Part shown: piece after piece, positions 9,126 through 16,796 of the stretch
Layout: the number at the start of each line of letters is the position of its first letter
How positions within the stretch are numbered: the first letter of the stretch is position 1
Source: Flavobacteriaceae bacterium UJ101
GTDB lineage: Bacteria; Bacteroidota; Bacteroidia; Flavobacteriales; UJ101
Reading direction: 5' to 3'
Assembly (NCBI GenBank): GCA_001880285.1
Contig: CP016269.1
Coordinates: forward strand, 1,932,501 to 1,996,500
Length of the DNA: 64,000 bases
Made by a program: the position numbers and the translations under genes
The notes under the pieces: model-generated
The model's input: only the letters and a program-made list of their open reading frames with translations
The model's database searches: none
What the model was told of the DNA's origin: nothing

Positions 9126-9814
9126 TATTTTGAAATTAATTCTACAAAAACATTTTCTGCAAATTTCTGAGAAACGGTTTCTACTTTCCCATCGAAGGCA
9201 ATTTGTAGTGTGTGATCAAATTTAAAAACATCTTGAACTGTAATTTCTGAACTTAAGATTAATCCTAGTTTAGATACATATTGTAAAAAAGCGATGGAAT
9301 TATCATTTACAGCTACTATTCTACAAGTGTCATGTATCTGTAATTCGGAGAGTTTTAATTTTTTTAGCGTTGCATAATCTCCATCTTGCCCAGGAATAAT
9401 ATCACCATGAGGATCTTTTTTAGGATATCCCATAAAGCGATCCAATTCATCAATTAATTTTTGAGATTTCACATGTTCTAATTGTTCTGCCACTTCATGA
9501 ACTTCGTCCCATGTAAAATTCATGTATTTATATAAAAAAGTTTCCCAAAGACGGTGTTTACGAATAAGGTTTAATGCAATGGCTCTTCCTTCAGTTGTTA
9601 ACTCTAATTTTCCGTAGCGCTCACTTAAAACCCATTGTTTGCTCTTCAATTTTTTAACCATATTATTTACCGAAGCTGGAGATAAAGATAAAAAATCGGC
9701 TAATTGATTGTTCCCAACCTTGTTGTTTAAGTCGCTAGAAGTAAGATGAAATAAGGCTTTTAAATAATCTTCTTCACTTTTTGTTATGTTTGTAGTATTT
9801 AATTTGTTAGTCAT
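9125..9814 (-). CDS. DtxR/MntR-family metal-dependent transcriptional repressor
   Basis: A 229-aa metalloregulator. It has an N-terminal winged helix (about 10-80; LADFLSLSPASVNNMVKKL is the recognition region), a metal-binding/dimerisation domain (about 81-150) and a C-terminal SH3/FeoA-like domain (about 155-229). Candidate ligands are D16, H87, E110, E113 and H114, resembling the MntR set. An in-frame start 60 nt further upstream exists, but it would lie close to the gene's own -7 element, so I chose 9814, giving MTNKLNTTNITKSEEDY. It diverges from the transporter genes and very likely represses them when metal is plentiful; Mn versus Fe specificity is inferred. Confidence 0.9.
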   Translation of the reverse strand: MTNKLNTTNITKSEEDYLKALFHLTSSDLNNKVGNNQLADFLSLSPASVNNMVKKLKSKQWVLSERYGKLELTTEGRAIALNLIRKHRLWETFLYKYMNFTWDEVHEVAEQLEHVKSQKLIDELDRFMGYPKKDPHGDIIPGQDGDYATLKKLKLSELQIHDTCRIVAVNDNSIAFLQYVSKLGLILSSEITVQDVFKFDHTLQIAFDGKVETVSQKFAENVFVELISK

Positions 9815-9834
9815 AACTAACTTTATTATTTTTG
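9803..9834 (+). promoter_or_regulatory. Promoter and putative metal-repressor operator of the ABC-transporter operon
   Basis: TTTG (9803-9806), a 20-nt spacer and TATTTTTG (9827-9834) form an excellent Bacteroidota promoter. The spacer is occupied by the dyad GTTAGT-CATA-ACTAAC (9806-9821), a perfect 6-bp inverted repeat. The same dyad covers the start codon of the divergent repressor gene (9812-9814). Its symmetry and position suit a DtxR/MntR-type operator; that the adjacent repressor binds it is inferred. Confidence 0.7.
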
Positions 9835-9853
9835 TGTCATTAAAATTTAACAA

Positions 9854-9861
9854 CAAATATA
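9854..9861 (-). promoter_or_regulatory. -7 element of the metal-repressor gene
   Basis: The plus-strand CAAATATA reads TATATTTG on the minus strand, placing transcription about 30-35 nt upstream of the repressor ATG at 9814. The operator dyad would then lie inside the transcribed leader and start codon. Confidence 0.55.
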
Positions 9862-9878
9862 CAAAACAAAACAAAAAA

Positions 9879-10670
9879 ATGAGAACTCACTTGGTGAAAG
9901 GTTTATTAATTAGCGTATCAATGTTTTCTATGTATGTAAAAGGACAGGAATATGAGGGATATGGAACTATCATTACAGATCGTCCAGATCAGACGGAATC
10001 TCCTAGTATAGTACCAAAAGGATTTCTTCAAGTAGAAACAGGAGCTTTTTATACGGAAAATGAAGAAGAAGGAGTAAAAAATGAAATCATGACTTATAAT
10101 ACAACGTTGTTGCGTTATGGGATCTCGAAAAATATGGAGTTAAGGCTGGGATTAAATTATGATGAAGATAAAACGAAGTTTAATGGAAGAGAAATAGCGA
10201 AGTCAAGTGGCTTTTCTCCATTGTACGCAGGTTTTAAAATACATGTAGTAGAAGAAAAAGGAATTGTACCACAAATTGGTTTCTTAGGAGGACTAATCCT
10301 TCCTTTTACAGCAGCAGAAGCTTTTAAACCTGAAAAAACAGGATTTACAGGACGTTTTGCATTTACTCATACGCTAAGTGATCGATCTAGTTTATCGTAT
10401 AATTTAGGAGCAGAATGGAATGGAGATGAGACAGGAGCAACCTATCAATATACAGCGGTTTATGGGTATAGTTTTACAGATAAATGGGGTGGATTTGTTG
10501 AAGTGTATGGAGATCTACCAGAAGATAGAACAGCTACTCATTATTGGGATTGTGGTGTAACCTATCTTTTAAAAGATAATATACAATTGGATGTTTCGGG
10601 TGGAACTGGATTTGGAAATGAACAAAATGTATATATAAGTGGAGGTGTAAGTTTTAGATTACCAAAATAA
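9879..10670 (+). CDS. Outer-membrane beta-barrel protein (phenol-degradation MetA-like family), first gene of the metal-uptake operon
   Basis: A 263-aa predicted outer-membrane protein with an N-terminal signal peptide (VKGLLISVSMFSMYVKGQ) and then ITDRPDQTESPSIVPKGFLQVETG. That opening is typical of the barrel family often annotated as MetA-pathway phenol degradation or simply 'transporter'. Alternating hydrophobic/polar strands rich in Tyr, Phe and Gly run to the C-terminal ISGGVSFRL. I chose 9879 because earlier in-frame starts overlap the promoter. It lies 7 bp before the substrate-binding protein gene and under the putative metal operator, so a role as an outer-membrane metal channel is plausible but inferred. 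Confidence 0.8.
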   Translation: MRTHLVKGLLISVSMFSMYVKGQEYEGYGTIITDRPDQTESPSIVPKGFLQVETGAFYTENEEEGVKNEIMTYNTTLLRYGISKNMELRLGLNYDEDKTKFNGREIAKSSGFSPLYAGFKIHVVEEKGIVPQIGFLGGLILPFTAAEAFKPEKTGFTGRFAFTHTLSDRSSLSYNLGAEWNGDETGATYQYTAVYGYSFTDKWGGFVEVYGDLPEDRTATHYWDCGVTYLLKDNIQLDVSGGTGFGNEQNVYISGGVSFRLPK

Positions 10671-10677
10671 TAAAAAG

Positions 10678-11592
10678 ATGAAAAAGTATATTCTATTAGG
10701 AGTAATGAGTTTATTTTTAGCAAGTTGTCAAAATAAGCAGCAATCAAATTCAGGGAAATTGAACGTCGTAACGACGACAACTATGTTAACTGATTTAGTA
10801 AAAAATATAGGAGGTGATGTTATTTCTGTTGAAGGATTGATGGGAAGTGGAGTAGATCCACATTTGTATAAAGCAAGTGAAGGGGATGTTACCAAATTAT
10901 TTAATGCAGATGTTGTATTTTACAACGGATTGCATTTAGAAGGGAAATTGGAAGATGTTTTTGAAAAAATGAAACATCAAAACAAAATAACCATTCCGGT
11001 AAGTGATACAATCAATAAAAAAGAATTAATTTCTTCAGAGGCATTTGCTTCAAATTATGATCCACATATTTGGTTTAACATTGAAAATTGGAAACAAATT
11101 ACACAATATGTAGTTAATCAATTGAAAAAAGAAGATCCTAAGAATGCTTCTGTTTTTGAAGAAAATGGTAAGAAATACTTAAAAAAATTAGAAGAATTAG
11201 AGGGAGAGATTCGAACAGAGATTAATAAATTACCAGAAGAACAACGTATTTTAGTTACAGCGCATGATGCCTTTAATTATTTTGGGAAAGCATATCATTT
11301 TAATGTTGTAGGTTTGCAAGGTTTATCAACGGCCACAGAAGCAGGGGTTCGTGATGTACAAAAATTATCAGACTTTATTATAAAAAATAAGGTGAAAGCC
11401 ATTTTTGTAGAAAGTTCAGTTCCTAAAAGAACAATAGAAGCATTGCAAAAAGCAGTTGAATCAAAAGGGAATAAAGTAGCTATAGGAGGAACTTTATATT
11501 CAGATGCTTTAGGAGATTCAGGTACTATTGAAGGGACGTATTTAGGAATGTATCGATATAACACTAAAACAATTGTAGAGGCATTAAAATAA
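10678..11592 (+). CDS. Manganese/zinc-type ABC transporter substrate-binding lipoprotein
   Basis: A cluster A-I (ZnuA/TroA/PsaA-like) metal-binding protein of 304 aa. The lipobox LFLASC puts the lipidated cysteine at C17, so it is anchored facing the periplasm. Candidate metal ligands are H62 (VDPHLYK), H130 (YDPHIWF), E245 (VESSVP) and D276 (LYSDAL). This His-His-Glu-Asp set, and the lack of the His-rich loop seen in ZnuA, favour manganese over zinc. It is second in the five-gene operon after the barrel gene and is followed 30 bp later by the ATPase. Confidence 0.92.
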   Translation: MKKYILLGVMSLFLASCQNKQQSNSGKLNVVTTTTMLTDLVKNIGGDVISVEGLMGSGVDPHLYKASEGDVTKLFNADVVFYNGLHLEGKLEDVFEKMKHQNKITIPVSDTINKKELISSEAFASNYDPHIWFNIENWKQITQYVVNQLKKEDPKNASVFEENGKKYLKKLEELEGEIRTEINKLPEEQRILVTAHDAFNYFGKAYHFNVVGLQGLSTATEAGVRDVQKLSDFIIKNKVKAIFVESSVPKRTIEALQKAVESKGNKVAIGGTLYSDALGDSGTIEGTYLGMYRYNTKTIVEALK

Positions 11593-11622
11593 CATTAAAA
11601 TACAATAATATATCATTAAATA

Positions 11623-12363
11623 ATGACTCAAGAAAAAATAGCCATACAAGTAGATGATTTAACTGTTGCGTATAAATACAAACCTGTTTTATGGGATATT
11701 GATTTGAGAATTCCTGAAGGTGTGTTGATGGCCATTGTAGGACCAAACGGGGCAGGAAAATCCACTTTGATTAAATCTATATTAGGTATTATAACACCTA
11801 TTGCAGGTAGTGTGAAAATATACGATAAATCGTATAAAGAACAGCGAAAGTTAGTAGCTTACGTTCCACAAAAGGGAAGTGTTGATTGGGATTTTCCTAC
11901 AACCGCTTTAGATGTAGTTATGATGGGTACATATGGTTCTTTAGGGTGGATTAAAAGACCGGGTCAAAAAGAGAAAAAAATAGCATTGGAAGCATTAGAA
12001 AAAGTAGGAATGTTACCTTTCAAGAATAGACAAATTAGTCAATTGTCAGGAGGACAGCAACAGCGTATTTTTTTAGCAAGAGCCTTGGTGCAAAATGCTT
12101 CAATCTACTTTATGGATGAGCCTTTTCAAGGAGTTGATGCTACTACAGAAAAAGCTATAATTAACATTTTAAAAGAATTACGTAAAGCTGGGAAAACAGT
12201 AATTGTTGTACATCATGATTTACAAACAGTGCCTGAATACTTTGATTGGGTTACCTTTTTGAATGTTAAAAAAATAGCTACGGGACCTGTAGCGACTATT
12301 TTTAATGATGATAATTTAACCAAAACCTATGGTATTAATTATAAGGTGAGTATCCAACAATAA
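11623..12363 (+). CDS. Metal ABC transporter ATP-binding protein
   Basis: The 246-aa cytoplasmic ATPase of the metal importer. It has Walker [10 protein letters not shown], the Q-loop in [13 protein letters not shown], the ABC signature LSGGQQQR, Walker B SIYFMDEP and the switch histidine in VVHHDL. The VDWDFP segment after the Q-loop is typical of the Mn/Zn/Fe chelate (MntB/TroB/ZnuC) branch. It lies between the substrate-binding protein and two permeases with short gaps, so the operon is complete. Confidence 0.94.
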   Translation: MTQEKIAIQVDDLTVAYKYKPVLWDIDLRIPEGVLMAIVGPNGAGKSTLIKSILGIITPIAGSVKIYDKSYKEQRKLVAYVPQKGSVDWDFPTTALDVVMMGTYGSLGWIKRPGQKEKKIALEALEKVGMLPFKNRQISQLSGGQQQRIFLARALVQNASIYFMDEPFQGVDATTEKAIINILKELRKAGKTVIVVHHDLQTVPEYFDWVTFLNVKKIATGPVATIFNDDNLTKTYGINYKVSIQQ

Positions 12364-12392
12364 GAATACTAAATACTTAATTTTAAATTAGC

Positions 12393-13523
12393 ATGTCCAT
12401 AACCGATTATATAGAATTAATTTTTACCGATTATACTTTACGGACGATAACATTAGGAACAGCTGTGTTAGGAGCCATTTGTGGAATGTTAGGAAGTTTT
12501 GCTGTATTGCGTAAACAAAGCTTATTAGGTGATGCTATTTCCCATGCAGCATTACCAGGTATAGCCATTGCTTTTTTAGTTACAGGAACCAAAAATGGAA
12601 ATGTATTATTGGTAGGTGCTTTAATTAGTGGCTTAGTAGGCGCCTTTTGGATTCGTGGAATTACACGAAATACCCATCTTAAATCGGATACCGCTTTAGG
12701 GATTATTTTGTCTGTGTTTTTTGGGTTTGGGATGTTACTCTTAACGTTTATTCAAAAACAACCCAATGCCAATCAAGCAGGATTGGATAAATATCTTTTT
12801 GGACAAGCAGCAACACTGATGGAAAAAGATGTGATGATGATGAGTATTGTCATGGGAATATGTTTGATTGTTCTTTTTGTTTTTTGGAAAGAATTTAAAC
12901 TATTGCTTTTTGATGCTGATTATACCAAAACATTAGGCTTTAATATTCAATTTTTAGATATTTTAATTACGTCATTTATTGTGTTGGCTATTGTATTAGG
13001 TTTACAAACAGTAGGTGTCGTGTTAATGAGTGCGATGTTATTAGCTCCGGCAGCAGCAGCTCGACAATGGACGAATAGCTTAGGGATGATGGTTTTTCTA
13101 GCAGCTATTTTTGGTGCTTTTTCAGGTGTTTTTGGAACATGGATTAGTGCAAGTTCCAATCATCTATCAACAGGGCCTGTAATCGTTTTAGTAGCATCTG
13201 TTTTTGTATTGTTTTCCTTTGTTTTTTCACCGAGTAGAGGTTTATTATTTAGAGAGATTCGCTTTATTCAAAATCGTAATGATTTAGAATTACATAAAAC
13301 GTTAACCTTTATGTATCATATAGCAATGGATCATGAAAATCGATCGCATCCACATGCTATAAAAATTTTAAATAATTTTCATGGATTTTCAAGAAAATCA
13401 TTAAGAAAATTAGAAAATAAAGATTGGGTGAAAGTAGAAGGCCAAATGTGGTCTCTAACGGAAAAAGGATATTATGAAGCAGAAAATTTATATAATCAAT
13501 TAAATCAAAACCAAGATGACTAA
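12393..13523 (+). CDS. Metal ABC transporter permease with C-terminal winged-helix-like tail
   Basis: A 376-aa ABC-3 family (ZnuB/TroC-like) permease. The first 285 or so residues contain about eight to nine hydrophobic segments with the family motifs LGDAISHAALPGIAIAF and LMSAMLLAPAAAARQW. Beyond the usual end, residues about 292-376 form a soluble tail (SRKSLRKLENKDWVKVEG, then WSLTEKGYYEAENL). This looks like the helix-turn-helix and wing of DtxR-type regulators and resembles the neighbouring repressor's N-terminus. It overlaps the next permease gene by 8 bp, suggesting translational coupling. Confidence 0.9.
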   Translation: MSITDYIELIFTDYTLRTITLGTAVLGAICGMLGSFAVLRKQSLLGDAISHAALPGIAIAFLVTGTKNGNVLLVGALISGLVGAFWIRGITRNTHLKSDTALGIILSVFFGFGMLLLTFIQKQPNANQAGLDKYLFGQAATLMEKDVMMMSIVMGICLIVLFVFWKEFKLLLFDADYTKTLGFNIQFLDILITSFIVLAIVLGLQTVGVVLMSAMLLAPAAAARQWTNSLGMMVFLAAIFGAFSGVFGTWISASSNHLSTGPVIVLVASVFVLFSFVFSPSRGLLFREIRFIQNRNDLELHKTLTFMYHIAMDHENRSHPHAIKILNNFHGFSRKSLRKLENKDWVKVEGQMWSLTEKGYYEAENLYNQLNQNQDD

Positions 13524-14676
13524 TGCTCAAATTGAAATACAATTAGTGGCTAGTTTAGTAGCAATTGCTTGTGCTATACCAGGAACTTTCTTGGTTTTAA
13601 GAAAAATGGCATTAATTAGTGATGCGATTAGTCATTCTATTTTACCAGGAATTGTAATAGGTTTTTTTCTAACTCATGATTTAAATTCTCCATGGCTTAT
13701 TATTTTTGCGGCTCTTTTTGGAGTCATAACTGTAGTATTGGTTGAGTTTATTCAAAAAACAGGGTTAGTTAAGGAAGATACGGCTATAGGATTGGTTTTT
13801 CCTGCTTTATTTAGTATTGGGGTTATTATGATTGCTAAAAATGCCAATGATGTTCATTTAGATGTAGATGCTGTTCTATTGGGAGAATTGGCCTTTACAC
13901 CTTTTGATCGATTGATTATGAATGAAGTAGATTTAGGACCTAAATCGTTATGGGTTGTAGGAAGTATTTTAATGATGACACTTATTTTATTAATTACGTT
14001 TTTTAAAGAATTGAAACTAAGCACATTTGATGTTGGTTTATCTTCTGCTTTAGGTTTTTCACCTGTAGTGATTCATTATGGTTTGATGACCGTGGCTTCT
14101 GTAACAACTGTTGGAGCATTTGATTCTGTTGGAGCTATTTTAGTGGTTGCTTTAATGATTGCACCTGCTGCAACGGCTTATTTGTTAACAGATAATTTGA
14201 AGAAAATGATTGTTTTAGCAATACTTTTTGGAGTATTTTCTGCTATTTCAGGTTATTGGATGGCCCATTTTTTAGATGCTTCCATTGCAGGATCTATGAC
14301 TACCGTTTTAGGAATCCTTTTTTTACTGGTATATTTATTGGCTCCCAATAGAGGACTATTTTCTGTTTTATACCGTCAAAAACAACAACGTATTGAAGTC
14401 TCGATGTTAACTTTTTTATTGCATTTATCTAATCATAATGAAGAAGAAGAACGGCATGTAAACCACTTAAGAGAACATATCAATTGGCAAAAGGTTCAAG
14501 CACAATCTGTATTAGATTTAGCATTAAAAAACAATATGATATCGATTGATAACGAGGTAGTTTCATTAACAAGAAAAGGAAAAGAATTTACAGCAGAAGC
14601 CATTGATTATATTTTAGATGATAAAAAAGCAGCTATTGAAACGATGAAATCACGATTCTTTTTATTTAGAGGTTAA
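13516..14676 (+). CDS. Second metal ABC transporter permease, also with a winged-helix-like tail
   Basis: A 386-aa ABC-3 family permease with the motifs LISDAISHSILPGIVIGF and VALMIAPAATAYLL; it presumably pairs with the preceding permease as a heterodimer. Residues about 288-386 form a second soluble tail. It runs through MLTFLLHLSNHNEEEERHV, QSVLDLALKNNMISIDN and VSLTRKGKEFTAEAI, again fitting a helix-rich segment followed by a wing and LTxKG motif. It ends the operon, its last 15 bp overlapping the convergent gene on the minus strand. No terminator was seen between them. Confidence 0.9.
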   Translation: MTNAQIEIQLVASLVAIACAIPGTFLVLRKMALISDAISHSILPGIVIGFFLTHDLNSPWLIIFAALFGVITVVLVEFIQKTGLVKEDTAIGLVFPALFSIGVIMIAKNANDVHLDVDAVLLGELAFTPFDRLIMNEVDLGPKSLWVVGSILMMTLILLITFFKELKLSTFDVGLSSALGFSPVVIHYGLMTVASVTTVGAFDSVGAILVVALMIAPAATAYLLTDNLKKMIVLAILFGVFSAISGYWMAHFLDASIAGSMTTVLGILFLLVYLLAPNRGLFSVLYRQKQQRIEVSMLTFLLHLSNHNEEEERHVNHLREHINWQKVQAQSVLDLALKNNMISIDNEVVSLTRKGKEFTAEAIDYILDDKKAAIETMKSRFFLFRG

Positions 14677-14991
14677 TATATTTTTATATTTCAAATAGAA
14701 ATCAATTGAAAAAGGAGTTAGCACCCCTAAAAAAATAGTCCAACTTAATGTGTCAATTTTCACATAAGAAAATACAGTGCTTAAAACATAAATGGTCAAG
14801 AGAATTAAAAAACCAATGATAGAATACCAAACAATAGGTTTAAAAATATCATGATAAACCCTTTGTTGAGCGATATTTTGAGTAGTGTTTTGTGAAATTT
14901 GCTGCATGATTTTTTGATCCAAGTCGCTAGGTTTCGGATTAATTTCTTGAAATAATGCTTTTATTTTTTGTTCTTGATCTAAATGTTTCAT
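14662..14991 (-). CDS. Small membrane protein paired with an ECF sigma factor (putative anti-sigma or accessory)
   Basis: I do not recognise a named family. The 109-aa product has a charged, cytoplasmic-looking N-terminus (about 1-50) and two hydrophobic segments (about 53-72 and 82-98) near the C-terminus. It starts 1 nt after the stop of the sigma-factor gene. In flavobacteria such genes often encode anti-sigma-like partners, but there is no zinc-finger or RsgI-type motif here. The function is inferred from position only. Confidence 0.7.
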   Translation of the reverse strand: MKHLDQEQKIKALFQEINPKPSDLDQKIMQQISQNTTQNIAQQRVYHDIFKPIVWYSIIGFLILLTIYVLSTVFSYVKIDTLSWTIFLGVLTPFSIDFYLKYKNILTSK

Positions 14992-14992
14992 T

Positions 14993-15556
14993 TTACCATA
15001 AATTTTTCACTTCATGCTTAAGTAATCGGTTCATTTCTACTGCTAAATGATTTTTTGCACGATGTAATTTAACTTTAACATTGGATAATGAAAAGCCTGT
15101 AATTTCGACAATTTCATTATACGATAACTCATCTAAATAAAATAAGGTTAATAATAGGCTTTCATCTGTTTTCAAATTATTTAATGCTTTTTTTAAATAA
15201 TGTTGTTGCTCTTTTTTGATTAAATTAAAATAACCATCATGTATTTGTTTCGTTTCTACAACAGATTCTTGAATTTCCTGATGAAAATGTTTTTTTTCTT
15301 TTTTGATAAAATTTAAGCTCGTATTATAACAAACACGATATAAAAAAGTAGAAAACTTGGATTCACCACGGTATTTACTCAAGTTTTGATAAACTTTTAT
15401 AAAGGTCTCTTGTGTAATTTCTGCTGCGTCAGACTCATTTTTCACAATAGAAATGGCCAATTTATATACCTGATCAGAATAACGATGAACCAAAACGCTG
15501 TAGCGATTGGTATCTCCTTTAATAATTTTTTGAATTAAAGCGTTTTCCTTCTCCAT
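14993..15556 (-). CDS. ECF-type RNA polymerase sigma factor
   Basis: A 187-aa sigma-70 family protein with regions 2 and 4 only. Region 2 contains YSDQVYKLAISIVKN and DAAEITQETFIKVYQNL, followed by FSTFLYRVCYNTSLNFI. Region 4 contains LTLFYLDELSYNEI and the helix-turn-helix SLSNVKVKLHRAKNHL. The start fits the usual ECF N-terminus. Its upstream region carries an ECF-like promoter (-35 TGTAACC, -10 GTC) identical in design to the one facing the other way, so it probably autoregulates. The regulon beyond the divergent gene is unknown. Confidence 0.92.
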   Translation of the reverse strand: MEKENALIQKIIKGDTNRYSVLVHRYSDQVYKLAISIVKNESDAAEITQETFIKVYQNLSKYRGESKFSTFLYRVCYNTSLNFIKKEKKHFHQEIQESVVETKQIHDGYFNLIKKEQQHYLKKALNNLKTDESLLLTLFYLDELSYNEIVEITGFSLSNVKVKLHRAKNHLAVEMNRLLKHEVKNLW

Positions 15557-15565
15557 TTATCCTTT

Positions 15566-15652
15566 GACAATTCTTTCGATAGAAAGGTTACACTGAATAT
15601 ATAAAAAATAAAAAAATATTTTTTTTGTAACCTTTTTATAAGATGAATGGTC
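15566..15652. promoter_or_regulatory. Divergent pair of ECF-type promoters as a mirror image
   Basis: AAAGGTTACA (15583-15592) and TGTAACCTTT (15626-15635) are perfect inverted copies 33 bp apart. Read outward in each direction, TGTAACCTTTyTAT is followed at the same distance by GAATnGTC: GTC at 15650-15652 on plus and 15566-15568 on minus. About 21 of 27 positions agree by eye. An AAC-type -35 with a GTC-type -10 is the classical ECF pattern. No TAnnTTTG element is present between the genes. Confidence 0.72.
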
Positions 15653-15681
15653 TTAAAAGTGAAATAAAAAAGAATATAGAT

Positions 15682-16050
15682 ATGAACATGACATTAGTAG
15701 AGATTTTTGGAACAATGGTACCTATAGTATTATTTATAAGTATAGCATGGGTAATCAATATGATTATAGATAGAAGAGCATTACATAAAGAAAGAATGCT
15801 TTTGATAGAAAAAGGAGGTGATTCTAATTTATTAATAGAATCTAAAAAGGAGAAACATTTTTTTGAAAATGGTTCATTGAAATACGGTTTGGTTTTAGTG
15901 GGAATTTCGTTAGGTGTTATTACAGGTGCTATTTTTGATCGTATTGAATTGTTTGAAAGTGCAGAAATAGGTTATTTCTTTGGGGTGTTTTTGTTTTCAG
16001 GCATAGGATTAATTTTGAGTTACTATTTAAATAAAAAGGAAGATCAATAG
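15682..16050 (+). CDS. Small membrane protein, DUF6249-like, divergent from the ECF sigma factor
   Basis: A 122-aa protein with one hydrophobic segment at the N-terminus (about 8-27), a charged cytoplasmic stretch (ALHKERMLLIEKGGD) and two more hydrophobic segments near the C-terminus. This layout resembles the DUF6249 family common in Bacteroidota. I chose ATG 15682 because an in-frame ATG at 15643 lies between the putative -35 and -10 of its ECF promoter and could not be in the transcript. Control by the neighbouring sigma factor is inferred from the mirrored promoters. Function unknown. Confidence 0.75.
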   Translation: MNMTLVEIFGTMVPIVLFISIAWVINMIIDRRALHKERMLLIEKGGDSNLLIESKKEKHFFENGSLKYGLVLVGISLGVITGAIFDRIELFESAEIGYFFGVFLFSGIGLILSYYLNKKEDQ

Positions 16051-16117
16051 AAATTAAAATACTTTTTATTGTAATGAAAAGGGAAATAGAACGTCTATAT
16101 AGAACAAATTAGAAGCA

Positions 16118-16714
16118 ATGAAGAAAAGTATTTTATTTTTAACATTTTTAGTTAGCGTTATAAGTTTTGCCCAAGTAGCAGAAAAAGCAGAAGCAATTAG
16201 CCCATTATTAATTGGTGAAGAAATTCCAGAAAGTAGTTTAATAAACCTTCAAGGAGAAAAAGAAAATACATCTACTATTTTTGATGACAAAAAAACTATT
16301 TTGATTGTGTACAGAGGAGGATGGTGTCCGTTTTGTAATGCACAATTAAGTGACTTAGGAGCTATTCAACAGCAATTTGTAGACTTAGGATATCAAATTA
16401 TTGCAATAAGTCCTGATTCTTTCGAAAGTGAAGCAAAAACATTTGATAAAAATGAATTGAGTTATCAACTGTTTTCGGACAATTCTACTGAATTTATTCA
16501 AAAATTAGGAATTGCTTTTCAAGCTCCTAAAAAATATGGGAAGATGTTATTAAAAAGTTCAGATGGTAAAAATGAAAAAGTTTTACCCGCTCCTTCAGTA
16601 TTTATTGTTGATGAAAATAAAACCATTCTTTTTGAATATATAAGTCCAAATTATAAAAATAGAATGGATGGAACATTGTTGTTAACCGTTGCGCAACATT
16701 TTGCAAAAAAATAA
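16118..16714 (+). CDS. Secreted AhpC/TSA-type thioredoxin-fold protein
   Basis: A 198-aa protein with a cleavable signal peptide (MKKSILFLTFLVSVISFAQ) and a peroxiredoxin/redoxin fold. The active-site motif is YRGGWCPFCNAQL, a CxxC as in thiol oxidoreductases and the one-domain redoxins, and PAPSVFIVDEN supplies the cis-proline region. It should act in the periplasm on peroxides or protein thiols. It lies 67 bp after the DUF6249-like gene and may share its transcript. Exact substrate unknown. Confidence 0.86.
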   Translation: MKKSILFLTFLVSVISFAQVAEKAEAISPLLIGEEIPESSLINLQGEKENTSTIFDDKKTILIVYRGGWCPFCNAQLSDLGAIQQQFVDLGYQIIAISPDSFESEAKTFDKNELSYQLFSDNSTEFIQKLGIAFQAPKKYGKMLLKSSDGKNEKVLPAPSVFIVDENKTILFEYISPNYKNRMDGTLLLTVAQHFAKK

Positions 16715-16740
16715 TCAATTTAATATTGTAAAGTATAAAA

Positions 16741-16768
16741 AGTCATCTAGAAAAGATGGCTTTTTTTA
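16741..16768 (+). terminator. Intrinsic terminator after the redoxin gene
   Basis: AGTCATCT (16741-16748) pairs with AGATGGCT (16754-16761, one G-T pair), followed by seven T residues. Confidence 0.8.
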
Positions 16769-16796
16769 TGTCCCATAAACATTGTATTTTTACTAT

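Noticed and set aside
16782-16796. TTG start adding five residues to RecQ
   Set aside because: ATG 16797 gives the normal RecQ N-terminus.
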